The position numbers were made by a program, and so were the translations under genes. DNA of 64,000 nt from Helicobacter fennelliae (GTDB taxonomy: Bacteria; Campylobacterota; Campylobacteria; Campylobacterales; Helicobacteraceae), in contig NZ_UGIB01000002.1 in assembly GCF_900451005.1 (NCBI RefSeq), positions 1 to 64,000 of the forward strand, given 5' to 3'. This document shows positions 27,279-36,874 of this stretch, piece after piece. Position 1 is the stretch's first letter; each line of letters begins with the position of its first letter. Under the pieces are notes generated by a model that was not told where the DNA came from, did no database searches, and saw nothing but the letters and a program-made list of their open reading frames with translations.

Positions 27279-29291
27279 TTATTTTTCAAGCATTTTTGCT
27301 TCATAAAGAAAAATAGAAGGCTCATACTGAATGTTTTTGAGAGAATCTTTTTTGGCATAGGAGAGATAGAGAATCTCTTTGGCTCTTGTGGTGGCTACAT
27401 AAAACAGCCTCCGCTCTTCTTCGAGGCTTCCGCTTTTTGTCATGAGTTTGAGATTTGGAAATCTTCCTTGCATAAGGTCGATTACAAACACCATTCCAAA
27501 TTCTAAGCCTTTGCTTGCGTGAATGCTTAAGAGATTGACGCCATTGCCTTGAGAGTTTTCATTAGAGCTTAGAATCATCGCATTCAAAAAGCTTCCTAGA
27601 TAGTCATAATGATTGGCAATATCTTGCAATAAAAGTATTTTGCGCTCGATTCTCTCTTTTGCTTCTTGCTGTTTATCGATTTGGATTTCGCCATTTTTGT
27701 CTCGCGCGCGCTGGATACATAATTCATCAATAATCTGTCTATAAAACTTATCCTTAGCGATTGCAGCAATCAAAGATTTTGGATTTGAGTGTGAGCGGTT
27801 TGAATGTATAAGATGAAAAAAATCATTTAAAAATTTTGCGCCTTGGGCGTTGAGCTTGGGGTGTGAGAGGATTGGGTGTGAGGCAAAAGATTCTGAAAGA
27901 AGTGCATCAAATCTCTTAGAATCTTGTAGTATAAAAAAATCATCAAAAAGCCCGAGTTGCGCGCTTTTGCTTCGTTGTAAATAAGGTCTTTCATTATTGG
28001 GGTGCAATAGCCCATGATTTGCATTGCCATTGCCTAATCGCACGAGTGCTTCAAAGATTTCTTTGGCGGTAGAATTGCCTATGCTAGAGCCATAGCTTAA
28101 TGTATGGATATATGCCATCATATCTTTGTGATTATAAATAAGCGCGCAAATATCAAGGATAAGTGCGATTTCTTTGGAGTCAAAAAAGCTTGTGCCACCT
28201 TTGCGTTTGGAAGGGATATTTAGCTCGCGCAATGACGCTTCACAACCATCAGCTGATGAGTTGTTTCTAAAAATAATAGCAATATCTTCAAGTGGATAAT
28301 TTGCTGTGAGGATTTTTTTGGCGATACTTTGGTATTGGGTAAATAAATCATCATACACAAGGAGCTTTGGCAAAATGGGTTCTTGGGTTTTGACTACTTC
28401 AAGAGATTTGTGGTAAATGCGCTCGTTGTTTTGGATTACGCGATTTGCCAAATCAAGAATATATCTTGTCGAGCGGTAGTTTTTTGTCAATGTAAAGACT
28501 TGAGAATCTGCATATACTTTTGAAAAATTTGAAATGATTGAAATATCTGCACCATTAAAGGCATAAATGCTTTGGTCATAATCTCCCACACAAAAAAGAC
28601 TCTTTGGGTTAAGTGAAGTGATGACATGATTTTGTAATGGGTTTGTATCTTGGTATTCATCGCACAAAATCTCTTTGTATTGGCATTCTATTTGTCTCAT
28701 TTCATTGGCGTATTCGATTAATAAGTCGTTGTAATCCATATAATTGTATTCTTTTTTGAGTGCTTGGTATTCATCAAAGATATGCTCGTAAATATCGACA
28801 TATTGGCTATGATCAGAGCCTTTGTTTTCAAGCCATTGGCTTAGGGTTTCATTGTTTTGAGAATTTAAAAAAAGCGAGTATATATCAAAGAGATATTCAG
28901 CAGAATAGGGCTTCACAGAGCCTATATCTTTGTATATATGCCTTTCAGCGATACTTTTAAAAAGGATTTTGAGCTCTCGTGGCTGCTTGAGTGTGATAGA
29001 GTATTTGTTTTTGAGATAGCGGTATGAGACAGCATGAAAAGTGCCAGATTCTATTTGTTTGGCGATAAAGCCAAATTTTTTCTCAATCCTTGCGATCATT
29101 TCAAGCGAGGCTTTATTAGTAAAAGTCAGAAGTAAAATCTCCTCTGCTTTGATTCCGTTGTGGAGGAGGTAGGCTATGCGTCCGACAATGGTTGAGGTTT
29201 TGCCTGTGCCAGCGGAGGCGATGACAAGATTATGCCCCATTCTTGCAGTTGCCGCGCTAAGCTGCTCGGCATTGAGATTGGAGAGAGGCAT
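27279..29291 (-). CDS. uvrD: UvrD/Rep-family DNA helicase
   Basis: This 670-residue superfamily 1A helicase has motif I A-S-A-G-T-G-K-T-S (about 26-34), motif II C-D-E-Y-Q-D-T-N (about 209-216), motif III G-D-Y-D-Q-S-I-Y-A-F-N-G-A-D, motif V S-I-H-A-S-K-G-L-E-F and motif VI R-R-L-F-Y-V-A-T-T-R-A-K-E. It unwinds DNA 3' to 5' in repair and replication restart. The ATG overlaps the stop of the large AsmA-like gene by one base. I recall the same adjacency in H. pylori (uvrD next to HP1479), which supports orthology. Confidence 0.9.
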   Translation of the reverse strand: MPLSNLNAEQLSAATARMGHNLVIASAGTGKTSTIVGRIAYLLHNGIKAEEILLLTFTNKASLEMIARIEKKFGFIAKQIESGTFHAVSYRYLKNKYSITLKQPRELKILFKSIAERHIYKDIGSVKPYSAEYLFDIYSLFLNSQNNETLSQWLENKGSDHSQYVDIYEHIFDEYQALKKEYNYMDYNDLLIEYANEMRQIECQYKEILCDEYQDTNPLQNHVITSLNPKSLFCVGDYDQSIYAFNGADISIISNFSKVYADSQVFTLTKNYRSTRYILDLANRVIQNNERIYHKSLEVVKTQEPILPKLLVYDDLFTQYQSIAKKILTANYPLEDIAIIFRNNSSADGCEASLRELNIPSKRKGGTSFFDSKEIALILDICALIYNHKDMMAYIHTLSYGSSIGNSTAKEIFEALVRLGNGNANHGLLHPNNERPYLQRSKSAQLGLFDDFFILQDSKRFDALLSESFASHPILSHPKLNAQGAKFLNDFFHLIHSNRSHSNPKSLIAAIAKDKFYRQIIDELCIQRARDKNGEIQIDKQQEAKERIERKILLLQDIANHYDYLGSFLNAMILSSNENSQGNGVNLLSIHASKGLEFGMVFVIDLMQGRFPNLKLMTKSGSLEEERRLFYVATTRAKEILYLSYAKKDSLKNIQYEPSIFLYEAKMLEK

Positions 29292-32200
29292 TAATCTATA
29301 CCCTTTCTCATTTCATCAACAATCATATCTATCGGCGAAAACACTCTTTCTATGATTTTAAGCGGGGTTTTTAATAAATCTTCAGCTAAGCTGACTTGGG
29401 TTTTTGGATTAGATATTGTGCCTTTGATGCCCACTTGCGTTGTTACTTTGCCCTCTTCGCCTAAGATAAGATAGCCTGCTATTGGGATTTTATTGAGGAT
29501 TCCGCTTAGGCTTTTGAGCGTTGAGATTGAAAGCCCAATATCCACTTCTCCACTCTCAAGCTCGATGACTCCATCACCTTTGACATCCATAGTTTTGCCA
29601 ACAAGATTTATAGATTCTAGTCCGACATATTGAGTGTTAAGCGAGATTAAGATTTTGCCTTTGGAGACTTCATAGCCTTGCGCACCTAGGTTTGGATTCC
29701 TAAACATAATCAATGACGGAATAGTATCAATAAGGCTGATGACATTTTGGATAATCGCAAACCCTTTGAAAGTCGTGTTTTGCATAGTTACTTCGCCATT
29801 AAATACATCTTGACGATAGATTCCATTGATGCCAAATAATCCGCCTTCAACGATATTGCTTTTGATGACTTTATTTAAAAATTCACTACTGAAATTTCCA
29901 GCCTTAAATAAAACATTTCCTCGGATAATATCAATATTAGCGATACCATTTTTGTAAGTCGCATCAGCTACTATGCGACCATCTCGGATTTTTGCATTGA
30001 CTTCATCAAATGGCAGAATAATATCTTTGAAAAATCCAGTTGTGTTTTGCGCATCGATAGAGACAATACGTGGCTTAATGCCATTTTGTCGCTCATAACG
30101 TCTTTTTTGACGCAAAAAAGCATTTTCGTTTTGGATTTGCTCTTTGCTAAAGACTTCTGTTTTGCCACCGGGTGCGTTAAAAATATTTTCAATCGCCGGC
30201 ACTTGGCTTGTAAGCAGCATATTAATATCAATATCGATATTTTTAAATGTCGTCCATACGCTATTATCAACAAATTGCAAAGCAATAAGATCATCATCAG
30301 ATTTGACATTAAGTTTGCCATTATGCAAATCACCATAAAACGAGAAATTGCGGATAACTTGCCCTTTTTTATTGAGGATAAATGAGGGGTAATTTAAGAT
30401 ATTGATTTTGAATTTAAAATTTGTCGCATCTTGAAGATAAATCAGCGCATCGCCTTCTTTTAACCCCAAAAAATTCATCAATGGAGAATATGGAGAAAAT
30501 TGCGAAAAGTCAGCGATATTGAAGCGGATTTCATCGCTAAAAATATCGATATAAGTTTTGAGCTGCTCGATATTGATATGAATCGTTGGTGTGGAGAAAT
30601 CAACTTGTATTTGCAATGGCGGAAAATCCTCTTGCGTAGCCTTGAAAATATCATAAGTGAATTTATCATTTTCTTCTTCTTGGATAAGCGCGATAATGGC
30701 TTTTTGCATTTGCTCTTGGCTCATTGGTTTTTTGAAATCAAGCTTTAGGGCGGATTTATGTGTGGGTTTATTTGCGGTATTTATGGTGGGTTGCTCTGTT
30801 TTTTTTGCGGTTTGCTCTAGATTCTGGTTTGACTCATCTGGCTCATTTAGCTCTTGATTTGCTTGGCTAGATTGTGCTTGATTTGTGGTTTGCGAACTAG
30901 AATCTAATGAGCTAGAATCTAATGGGGCAGAATTTTGAGTATTGGTAGATTCTGAAATGCCACTAGATTCTTTGGTGTTTTGTGTGCTTTGTAGATTCTG
31001 GTTTATGTTTTGATTTGGATTTATATTTTGGTTAGATTGCGGGGTTTTGGGCTCATTGATTTGAGTGCTATCTTTTGTGTTGTCTGTGTCGTTATTTTTA
31101 TTATTATTTTGGTTATCTTGGTCGTCATCTTGGAGATTGAGTGTGGATTCTTCTGGGGCAAGCGATGTATCTGGCTTGGCAAAAGTTGGCAGGTTCGCTT
31201 CTGCTTCCGTTTTTGTTGGCGCGTTTGGATTCTCTATTTGTATAGATTGGGGTTGTGCGGGCTGGGGTTGCGCTGGTTGAGGCAAGGTTGGTGATAATGG
31301 CACATCAGTTGAGGTCGCGTTATTCTGGGCGTAGTGGATATGATGAATGTATTTTAGTGTTGATTGCAAAGATGAGGCGATAATGTGGTTGAAATTTTGT
31401 GTGATTGGATTTGTGGGGGGTTCTATTGATTCATTTAGATTCTGCGGGTTCTCTAGATTTTCTGAATTTTCTAGATTCTGCTGATTTTCTTGATTTTGGT
31501 TCTCTTGGCTCTTGGATTTGTCTTGAGATTCTGCTGACTCAAAGGTATCAGAATCTATTTTATCTAGGTTTTTGAAAATATCTTGAGGGCTAAGGAGTTG
31601 CTGGTTTATCTCGGGATTTGTGCTGACTCGCAATGCATGCACGATAAGATTTGTCGTAAGCTTTTTATCTAAAAGATTGATTTTTGTTTGCGTATCAATA
31701 TCAAACATATTTTGATACGTTGTGTGGATTGTATTGATATTGATTCCATACTCGCCTGCAAGTGGATTGATAGCAATCATTGCTTGAGCTTGTTTGGTCG
31801 CTACATAAGTATCTGCGACATAGACTATTCCATTTTCAAGCGTGATAGAGCCTTTGGTGCCGACATTTGTAGCGTTTGGCGCAAAGCCTAGCGAGATGAG
31901 TATATCGCCAGTGATGTTTCCTTGTATGGAATCAACAGGGATTGCTATTCCAAAATGATGAAGCATTTGTTTTAGTTCTTGATTGTATATTAGATGATTT
32001 GAAAGCAAGGCAATATGAAGCGTTGGGATCTCATCTTCAAGCACAAAGCTTAGATTTGAGCCTTCAAGATTGTTGTTTGCGTAAAGTGGCTGTTTGAAAG
32101 AAAGCAAGGCTTTAGAATCTACAATCTCGAGTTTGGCTTCTTCAGCGGTAATATTTGGCAAGCTAGATTCTAGTGAATATTGGGGTTTATTTATGATGAG

Positions 32201-33022
32201 GTTGAGTTTTGTGTTTTGCAAAAGGCTTTTATAGAAATTTCTTGTATTGAGTTGGAGATTGAAGCTCGCGTTTTTTAGCTCGATAGAGTCGTATTTCAAG
32301 CTATCAAAAAACCACTTGTTGAGGGTTATTATCATCTGCTCGGATAGATTCTGCTCGATGAGCTGATGGAGGAAGTCAAGATTTTTGAGTTTGGAGGTTT
32401 TGGTTTGCACATGCAATGTTTTGAAATTTGTTGAGCCTTGCAAAAAAAATCGCGTTATTTTTTCTTGCTGAGGAGATAGCACAAGTCCAAAGCCTAATTG
32501 CTTATCAGAAGGCGCATAAATAAGCCTTCCTGCTATATCAATGCTTGAATGAAGCAAGGCTAATTGCTTGATGTCGATGAGGATTTTGTCGTCTTTGTTT
32601 TGAATGTCAAAAACAGCTTTGACTTGCGGAAAGGTGAGCGCGTATTGCTTGCCATTATAATCAATCGACGCCTCATAATCGCTATTTAAGATGATATTTT
32701 TGACTTTGAGCTCTTCAAAATACGCAATACCCCATAACACATATTTGACATAATCGCTCACTTCCTGTATGTCAAATGATGAATCATCAAGATTGGTGGA
32801 TTGTTTTTTGGCTAAAATTTTTGAAATATCTATTTGCTGAATGTGTAAAATAAATTTATTGTTTAGTTTTAGGTAGAATCCGCTTATTTGAATATTGGCA
32901 ATTTTGATTTGTTTGATATTTATGCCATTTGACAAAAGCATAAAACCACCAAAAAGGGTAGAAAGAATGATAAAAAGGATAATAAAAATATTAAGTCTTC
33001 TTTTGGATACTGCTTTGCTCAT
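29291..33022 (-). CDS. Very large AsmA-like (DUF3971-type) envelope protein
   Basis: This 1,243-residue protein has one N-terminal membrane anchor (about residues 10-32). Long beta-rich regions follow on both sides of a low-complexity block. The C-terminal part (about 1010-1225) has the G-N-V-L-F-K-A-G-N-F-S-S-E-F, L-I-M-F-R-N-P-N and G-Y-L-I-L-G-E-E-G-K-V-T-T-Q-V-G-I-K-G-T segments of AsmA/YhdP-like lipid-transfer proteins. Residues about 480-780 are extremely rich in Q, N, S, E, P and T. Such proteins bridge inner and outer membranes and move phospholipids. The 5' end overlaps the divergent mltG gene. It is longer than I remember for the H. pylori counterpart, mainly through the insertion. 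Confidence 0.75.
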   Translation of the reverse strand: MSKAVSKRRLNIFIILFIILSTLFGGFMLLSNGINIKQIKIANIQISGFYLKLNNKFILHIQQIDISKILAKKQSTNLDDSSFDIQEVSDYVKYVLWGIAYFEELKVKNIILNSDYEASIDYNGKQYALTFPQVKAVFDIQNKDDKILIDIKQLALLHSSIDIAGRLIYAPSDKQLGFGLVLSPQQEKITRFFLQGSTNFKTLHVQTKTSKLKNLDFLHQLIEQNLSEQMIITLNKWFFDSLKYDSIELKNASFNLQLNTRNFYKSLLQNTKLNLIINKPQYSLESSLPNITAEEAKLEIVDSKALLSFKQPLYANNNLEGSNLSFVLEDEIPTLHIALLSNHLIYNQELKQMLHHFGIAIPVDSIQGNITGDILISLGFAPNATNVGTKGSITLENGIVYVADTYVATKQAQAMIAINPLAGEYGININTIHTTYQNMFDIDTQTKINLLDKKLTTNLIVHALRVSTNPEINQQLLSPQDIFKNLDKIDSDTFESAESQDKSKSQENQNQENQQNLENSENLENPQNLNESIEPPTNPITQNFNHIIASSLQSTLKYIHHIHYAQNNATSTDVPLSPTLPQPAQPQPAQPQSIQIENPNAPTKTEAEANLPTFAKPDTSLAPEESTLNLQDDDQDNQNNNKNNDTDNTKDSTQINEPKTPQSNQNINPNQNINQNLQSTQNTKESSGISESTNTQNSAPLDSSSLDSSSQTTNQAQSSQANQELNEPDESNQNLEQTAKKTEQPTINTANKPTHKSALKLDFKKPMSQEQMQKAIIALIQEEENDKFTYDIFKATQEDFPPLQIQVDFSTPTIHINIEQLKTYIDIFSDEIRFNIADFSQFSPYSPLMNFLGLKEGDALIYLQDATNFKFKINILNYPSFILNKKGQVIRNFSFYGDLHNGKLNVKSDDDLIALQFVDNSVWTTFKNIDIDINMLLTSQVPAIENIFNAPGGKTEVFSKEQIQNENAFLRQKRRYERQNGIKPRIVSIDAQNTTGFFKDIILPFDEVNAKIRDGRIVADATYKNGIANIDIIRGNVLFKAGNFSSEFLNKVIKSNIVEGGLFGINGIYRQDVFNGEVTMQNTTFKGFAIIQNVISLIDTIPSLIMFRNPNLGAQGYEVSKGKILISLNTQYVGLESINLVGKTMDVKGDGVIELESGEVDIGLSISTLKSLSGILNKIPIAGYLILGEEGKVTTQVGIKGTISNPKTQVSLAEDLLKTPLKIIERVFSPIDMIVDEMRKGID

Positions 33023-33905
33023 TGTTTTAATTGTTTTCTTTTATTTGGCTTTGGAGATAAAAACAACGCCCATTGTCTCTATTCCTTCGGGTTCTATTTC
33101 GTCGATTATAACATATCTATCAAAAAATAATTTTGATATTAATCAAATTGACAAAAATATATTGCGGATTCTAGGCAAGCCTCAAAGTGGGCTGATTGAT
33201 ATGGGAGGAGAGCGCATTGCTAAGGGGGATTTTTTGTATCGCCTTGTCAATGCAAAAGCCGCACAAAATAAAATCGTGCTGATTCCGGGCGAGACTTTGT
33301 ATTTTTTTATCCAAGATATTGCAGTAAAGCTTTCGCTTGATGAAAATAAGCTCAAAGAGAGTTATAGCAAATACGCACCTTATGAAGATGGAGTGATTTT
33401 TCCAAATACTTATAAGATTCCAATAGGCATTAATGAGGAAAGTTTGATGATGAATTTGGTGCAGCAATCCTTAAAAATACACCAGAATCTTGCCGTAAAA
33501 TTACTTGGTAGCTATAAGCAAGAGGAGTGGTTTAGATATATAACAATAGCATCTATCATACAAAAAGAAGCCGCAAACAAGCAAGAAATGCCACTTGTAT
33601 CGGCTGTCATCTTCAATCGTTTAAAGCTCAAAATGCCTTTGCAAATGGACGGCTCGCTTAATTATGGAGCGTATTCGCACACCAAAATCACACCCCAACG
33701 CATTAGAACTGATCCAACGCCATTTAATACATACCGCAACAAAGGCATTCCGCCATATCCTGTCGGAAGCGCGAGTATCGAGGCGATTAGAGCGGCTGTA
33801 AATCCAGCTGATGTGGATTATTTGTATTTTGTGCGCAATAAAAATGGCGTGCATACTTTTAGCACAACCTATAAAGAGCATTTGGATAATATTCATTTTC
33901 CATGA
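32967..33905 (+). CDS. mltG: Endolytic murein transglycosylase MltG
   Basis: The protein has about 312 residues from ATG 32967. It has an N-terminal membrane anchor (L-S-L-L-L-D-T-A-L-L-I-V-L-I-V-F-F), then the YceG-like catalytic domain with L-I-P-G-E-T-L, E-D-G-V-I-F-P-N-T-Y, the catalytic glutamate in I-A-S-I-I-Q-K-E-A, and L-Q-M-D-G-S-L-N-Y-G. The C-terminal block is P-P-Y-P-V-G-S-A-S-I-E-A-I-R-A-A-V-N-P. It cleaves nascent glycan strands and sets their length. An upstream frame extension to 32895 exists, but the basic-then-hydrophobic start at 32967 is better. That start still overlaps the divergent AsmA-like gene by 56 bases. Confidence 0.9.
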   Translation: MIKRIIKILSLLLDTALLIVLIVFFYLALEIKTTPIVSIPSGSISSIITYLSKNNFDINQIDKNILRILGKPQSGLIDMGGERIAKGDFLYRLVNAKAAQNKIVLIPGETLYFFIQDIAVKLSLDENKLKESYSKYAPYEDGVIFPNTYKIPIGINEESLMMNLVQQSLKIHQNLAVKLLGSYKQEEWFRYITIASIIQKEAANKQEMPLVSAVIFNRLKLKMPLQMDGSLNYGAYSHTKITPQRIRTDPTPFNTYRNKGIPPYPVGSASIEAIRAAVNPADVDYLYFVRNKNGVHTFSTTYKEHLDNIHFP

Positions 33906-34011
33906 GATTTTGGGATTCTAGAATCTAGATTTTTGCTTTGTGCTACTTGAAAAATTTGCCTGTGTATTTTGTTTTATTATTACGTTTTGCTTGCGAGGTG
34001 CGATAAGGCAT

Positions 34012-34323
34012 TTAAGGTGCCACTTGAGATTCTAAGGCTTTGAGATTTTGCTTGAGATAGTTGTAGCGCAATATTTCGCGCTCGTTACTTAGTCGTTTGT
34101 TTTCTTCTTTGAGTAGATCGCTTTGGGTTTGGAGTTTATTGATGTCGCGACTCAAATAATAAATCGTGCTGCTAAGATAGATTTTGGGGACGCAGATAAA
34201 AAGCCCCGCAAGCAAAAACACAAACGCATAAATAAGCGCGCTAATGCTTAGCCCTCTTTGAGTGCTCTCCTCTCCGATAGAAAGCCCGTTTTTTTCGTCA
34301 TACTCGATTCTTACATCATTCAT
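34012..34323 (-). CDS. FtsL-like small bitopic cell-division protein
   Basis: This 103-residue protein has a polar N-terminus, one membrane segment (about residues 27-50, A-L-I-Y-A-F-V-F-L-L-A-G-L-F-I-C-V) and a coiled-coil tail (about 55-95). It lies 42 bases downstream of rsmH on the same strand, the position occupied by ftsL in division gene clusters. FtsL acts with FtsB/FtsQ in the divisome. FtsL proteins are poorly conserved, so the call rests on size, topology and the rsmH neighbour. Confidence 0.6.
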   Translation of the reverse strand: MNDVRIEYDEKNGLSIGEESTQRGLSISALIYAFVFLLAGLFICVPKIYLSSTIYYLSRDINKLQTQSDLLKEENKRLSNEREILRYNYLKQNLKALESQVAP

Positions 34324-34365
34324 TTTTTCTCCTTATATTGCCCTTGATATTCTTAAGATTTTATT

Positions 34366-35298
34366 TTATGTTTTATCCACCACAAATGCTCGCAGTTTTG
34401 AGCTTCTTGAACGTGGATTTGCACGCAATTCATTTTGGCTTGGCGTGATTGGCTTTTTGGTTAGAATCCGCCCTTTAGCGTGGTTATTACCACATTCGCA
34501 ACGATAGGCATTTGGATCGCAGATACAGCTTTTGCTCCATTCTCTAAAAGTCTCTTTTGTGATCCTATCTTCTAAAGAATGAAAGCTTATCACGTCTACA
34601 ATCGCGCCGCTAAGCTCGTGAAAATATTTGGCAATGGTATTGAAAAAACGCTTTAATTCTCCTAATTCGTCATTGACTTCGATGCGCAATGCCTGAAATG
34701 CCAAAGTGGCAGGGTTGATTCTAGGATTGCTAAAATGTTGTGAAAGAAACGCGCTCAAATCTTTTGCGCTCGCAAATTCGCGTGATTTCAGCAAGCGCGC
34801 AAGCTTTTTGTATTCTTTTATCTCGCCATACTCTCTAAACACCCGCTCTAGCTCAAATTGCGAATAATGACAAAGAATGTAGTGAGCATCAAGATTCTGG
34901 TTTGTATCCATTCGCATATCAAGGTTTTCACTCTTGAAACTAAACCCGCGCTCAAGACTATCAAGCTGCAATGAGCTTACGCCAATGTCAGCTAGGATTC
35001 CTACGACTTTTTTTTGAGATTTAAATGCGCGATGCAGTGCGACTTCTAGCTGATAGCCAAAGCCACCTTGCAGAATCTGCACCCTATCGCTAAAATTTTT
35101 TAGATTCTGCTTAGCGATAGCTATGGCTTGAGTGTCTTTGTCTATGCCAATAAGTGTGATGTTTTTGTGTCGTGCTAAAAGTGCTTGAGAATGCCCGCCT
35201 AAGCCAAGCGTGCAGTCGATAAAAACGCCATTAATGTTATTACCAATAGGCTCAAACAGCGCACACACTTCATCTAAAAGCACAGGTATATGTCTCAT
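34366..35298 (-). CDS. rsmH: 16S rRNA (cytosine-1402-N4) methyltransferase
   Basis: This 310-residue protein begins M-R-H-I-P-V-L-L-D-E-V, the conserved RsmH N-terminus. The SAM-binding motif D-C-T-L-G-L-G-G-H-S is near residue 29, A-D-I-G-V-S-S-L-Q-L-D is near 100, and the C-terminal block V-I-S-F-H-S-L-E-D-R is near 240. It methylates N4 of C1402 in the 16S rRNA decoding centre. Two consecutive ATGs exist; I chose the second (35298), which sits 5 bases after AGGA. The residues upstream of it are not conserved. An FtsL-like gene follows. Confidence 0.94.
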   Translation of the reverse strand: MRHIPVLLDEVCALFEPIGNNINGVFIDCTLGLGGHSQALLARHKNITLIGIDKDTQAIAIAKQNLKNFSDRVQILQGGFGYQLEVALHRAFKSQKKVVGILADIGVSSLQLDSLERGFSFKSENLDMRMDTNQNLDAHYILCHYSQFELERVFREYGEIKEYKKLARLLKSREFASAKDLSAFLSQHFSNPRINPATLAFQALRIEVNDELGELKRFFNTIAKYFHELSGAIVDVISFHSLEDRITKETFREWSKSCICDPNAYRCECGNNHAKGRILTKKPITPSQNELRANPRSRSSKLRAFVVDKT

Positions 35299-35464
35299 CA
35301 TAATCCTAGAATCTAAAATAATTCGCAATCATAGCAAACCAAAGCTTAAGGAGATAAATGTGCTTTTTTTGTGTGGATTTTGATGTGTTTAGTGATTTGA
35401 TATACAATTCAAAATCCGCGTCAAAAATGCGCGTAGGATTGAAGTTAGGACTAAAGGAGCAAAA

Positions 35465-35794
35465 ATGAGTGTGTTTTCAAAAATCATCAAAGGCGAAATC
35501 CCTTGCAAAAAAGTGTATGAAGATGAGGAATTTTTGGCGTTTTATGACATCGCCCCAAAAGCCAAAGTGCATATCCTTGCAATCCCCAAAAAAGAGCTCA
35601 AAGATTTTAATGCGATAGATTCTGCCCTTATGGGTAAAATGAGCGCATTTATACTCAAAGTCGTAGAAATCGCTGGAATCAAAGAGAGTGGCTATCGGCT
35701 CGTTACAAATATTGGTGCAAATAGCGGGCAGGAAGTGCCGCATTTGCATTTTCATATTTTGGGTGGTGAGAGATTGGGTGGCAATTTTGCGTGA
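35465..35794 (+). CDS. HIT-family (HINT-like) nucleotide hydrolase
   Basis: This 109-residue protein has the whole HINT pattern: F-S-K-I-I-K-G-E-I-P-C-K-K-V-Y-E-D near the N-terminus, then H-I-L-A-I-P-K-K, then the histidine triad H-L-H-F-H-I-L-G-G at about 93-101. HINT proteins hydrolyse adenosine 5'-phosphoramidates and acyl-adenylates. An AAAGGAG site is 7 bases before the ATG. It is a stand-alone gene between rsmH and the rluA-like gene, which is convergent. Confidence 0.92.
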   Translation: MSVFSKIIKGEIPCKKVYEDEEFLAFYDIAPKAKVHILAIPKKELKDFNAIDSALMGKMSAFILKVVEIAGIKESGYRLVTNIGANSGQEVPHLHFHILGGERLGGNFA

Positions 35795-35857
35795 GATGGA
35801 CTTAAGACTTTGTGGCTTGCTTGAGTTTGGATTGTTTTGTATTGTGGAATTTAGATT

Positions 35858-36856
35858 CTAAAAACTTCCTACTTGTGCCAAATCCAAATCACAATCCCAC
35901 CAATTCAATACATGCAGGCTTTGCGTCGTGCAAATATGATATGTAATGCCCTTAAAGCAGAATCTAAGCGCATACGCATGCAGGCATAAAAATTTATCAG
36001 CATACAAATCGTTGAGTGCGGGGTTTTGCTCTATGTGTGGATTTGGCGCAAATTTATGCGAATACGACTGAAAGCTGGCTTTGATTTCATCAAGATAGCG
36101 CATACTTTGCGCATCATCATCGCTATACAAAAAATCATTGACAATCGGATAGCCACTATACCAAAGGTGAAGCCGAATCTGATGCGTCCTGCCTGTGAGT
36201 GGGATCACCTTGACAAAAGTGCAATCACCATGATATGCAATAGGAATTACAATCGTTGTGGCTAGCTTGCCTTGTGGGTGGATTTGTGAGCGAATGCAAA
36301 GATTTTTTCTTGCGAGTTTATCAGCCTTGGTGGGTTCTTTGATAGGAGCTTGTATTGTTATAGATTCTGATAAATGTCCTCTAATCTTTGCAATATAGAG
36401 CTTTTGGACTTGCTTTGCCATAAACATATCTTTCAAAGCGCGCTCATTTGCATATCCTCTCCCTGCAAGCACAATCCCGCTTGTCTCGTAATCTAGGCGA
36501 TGAATAGGCTTTGTGTGCGAGTCAAAATAAAACATCATAGAATCTAAAAGGCTCTTATGCAAAAAGCTTCCCTTTGGGTGAATCAAGAGCTTTGGTGGCT
36601 TATTAAAGCAAGCAAAATCTTTTGTGATAAAAAACGGCTCTATCAGCTCATTTGCTTGATAAAACCGCTCTTCAAAATAAGTCAGACGCACAAGCCCTTG
36701 CAGAATCTGAGATTTTTTTACAGGAATGTTATTGTGTTTGAGTCGCTTTTTGTCGATGATTTTTTGCGCGAGATGTGGCGGATACCCCAATTGCTTCAAA
36801 AAAAGAGTCGCTTTTATCGGGGTATGGAGGTAAAAATCTTTTTGGATAAAAGGCAT
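35858..36856 (-). CDS. RluA-family pseudouridine synthase
   Basis: In this 332-residue protein an S4-like N-terminal region (L-A-Q-K-I-I-D-K-K-R-L) precedes the catalytic domain. The catalytic motif H-R-L-D-Y-E-T-S-G (about 118-126) contains the essential aspartate, and P-L-T-G-R-T-H-Q-I-R-L-H-L is near 217. It converts uridine to pseudouridine in rRNA or tRNA; the exact target (RluD, RluC or TruC type) cannot be fixed from sequence. It ends convergently with the HIT gene and is separated by 18 bases from oorC. Confidence 0.88.
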   Translation of the reverse strand: MPFIQKDFYLHTPIKATLFLKQLGYPPHLAQKIIDKKRLKHNNIPVKKSQILQGLVRLTYFEERFYQANELIEPFFITKDFACFNKPPKLLIHPKGSFLHKSLLDSMMFYFDSHTKPIHRLDYETSGIVLAGRGYANERALKDMFMAKQVQKLYIAKIRGHLSESITIQAPIKEPTKADKLARKNLCIRSQIHPQGKLATTIVIPIAYHGDCTFVKVIPLTGRTHQIRLHLWYSGYPIVNDFLYSDDDAQSMRYLDEIKASFQSYSHKFAPNPHIEQNPALNDLYADKFLCLHAYALRFCFKGITYHICTTQSLHVLNWWDCDLDLAQVGSF

Positions 36857-36874
36857 AGGCTTAAGCCCTAGAAT

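Noticed and set aside
30047-30385. Plus-strand frame opposite the AsmA-like gene (112 codons).
   Set aside because: It is antisense to a conserved coding region and has no start context or recognisable family.
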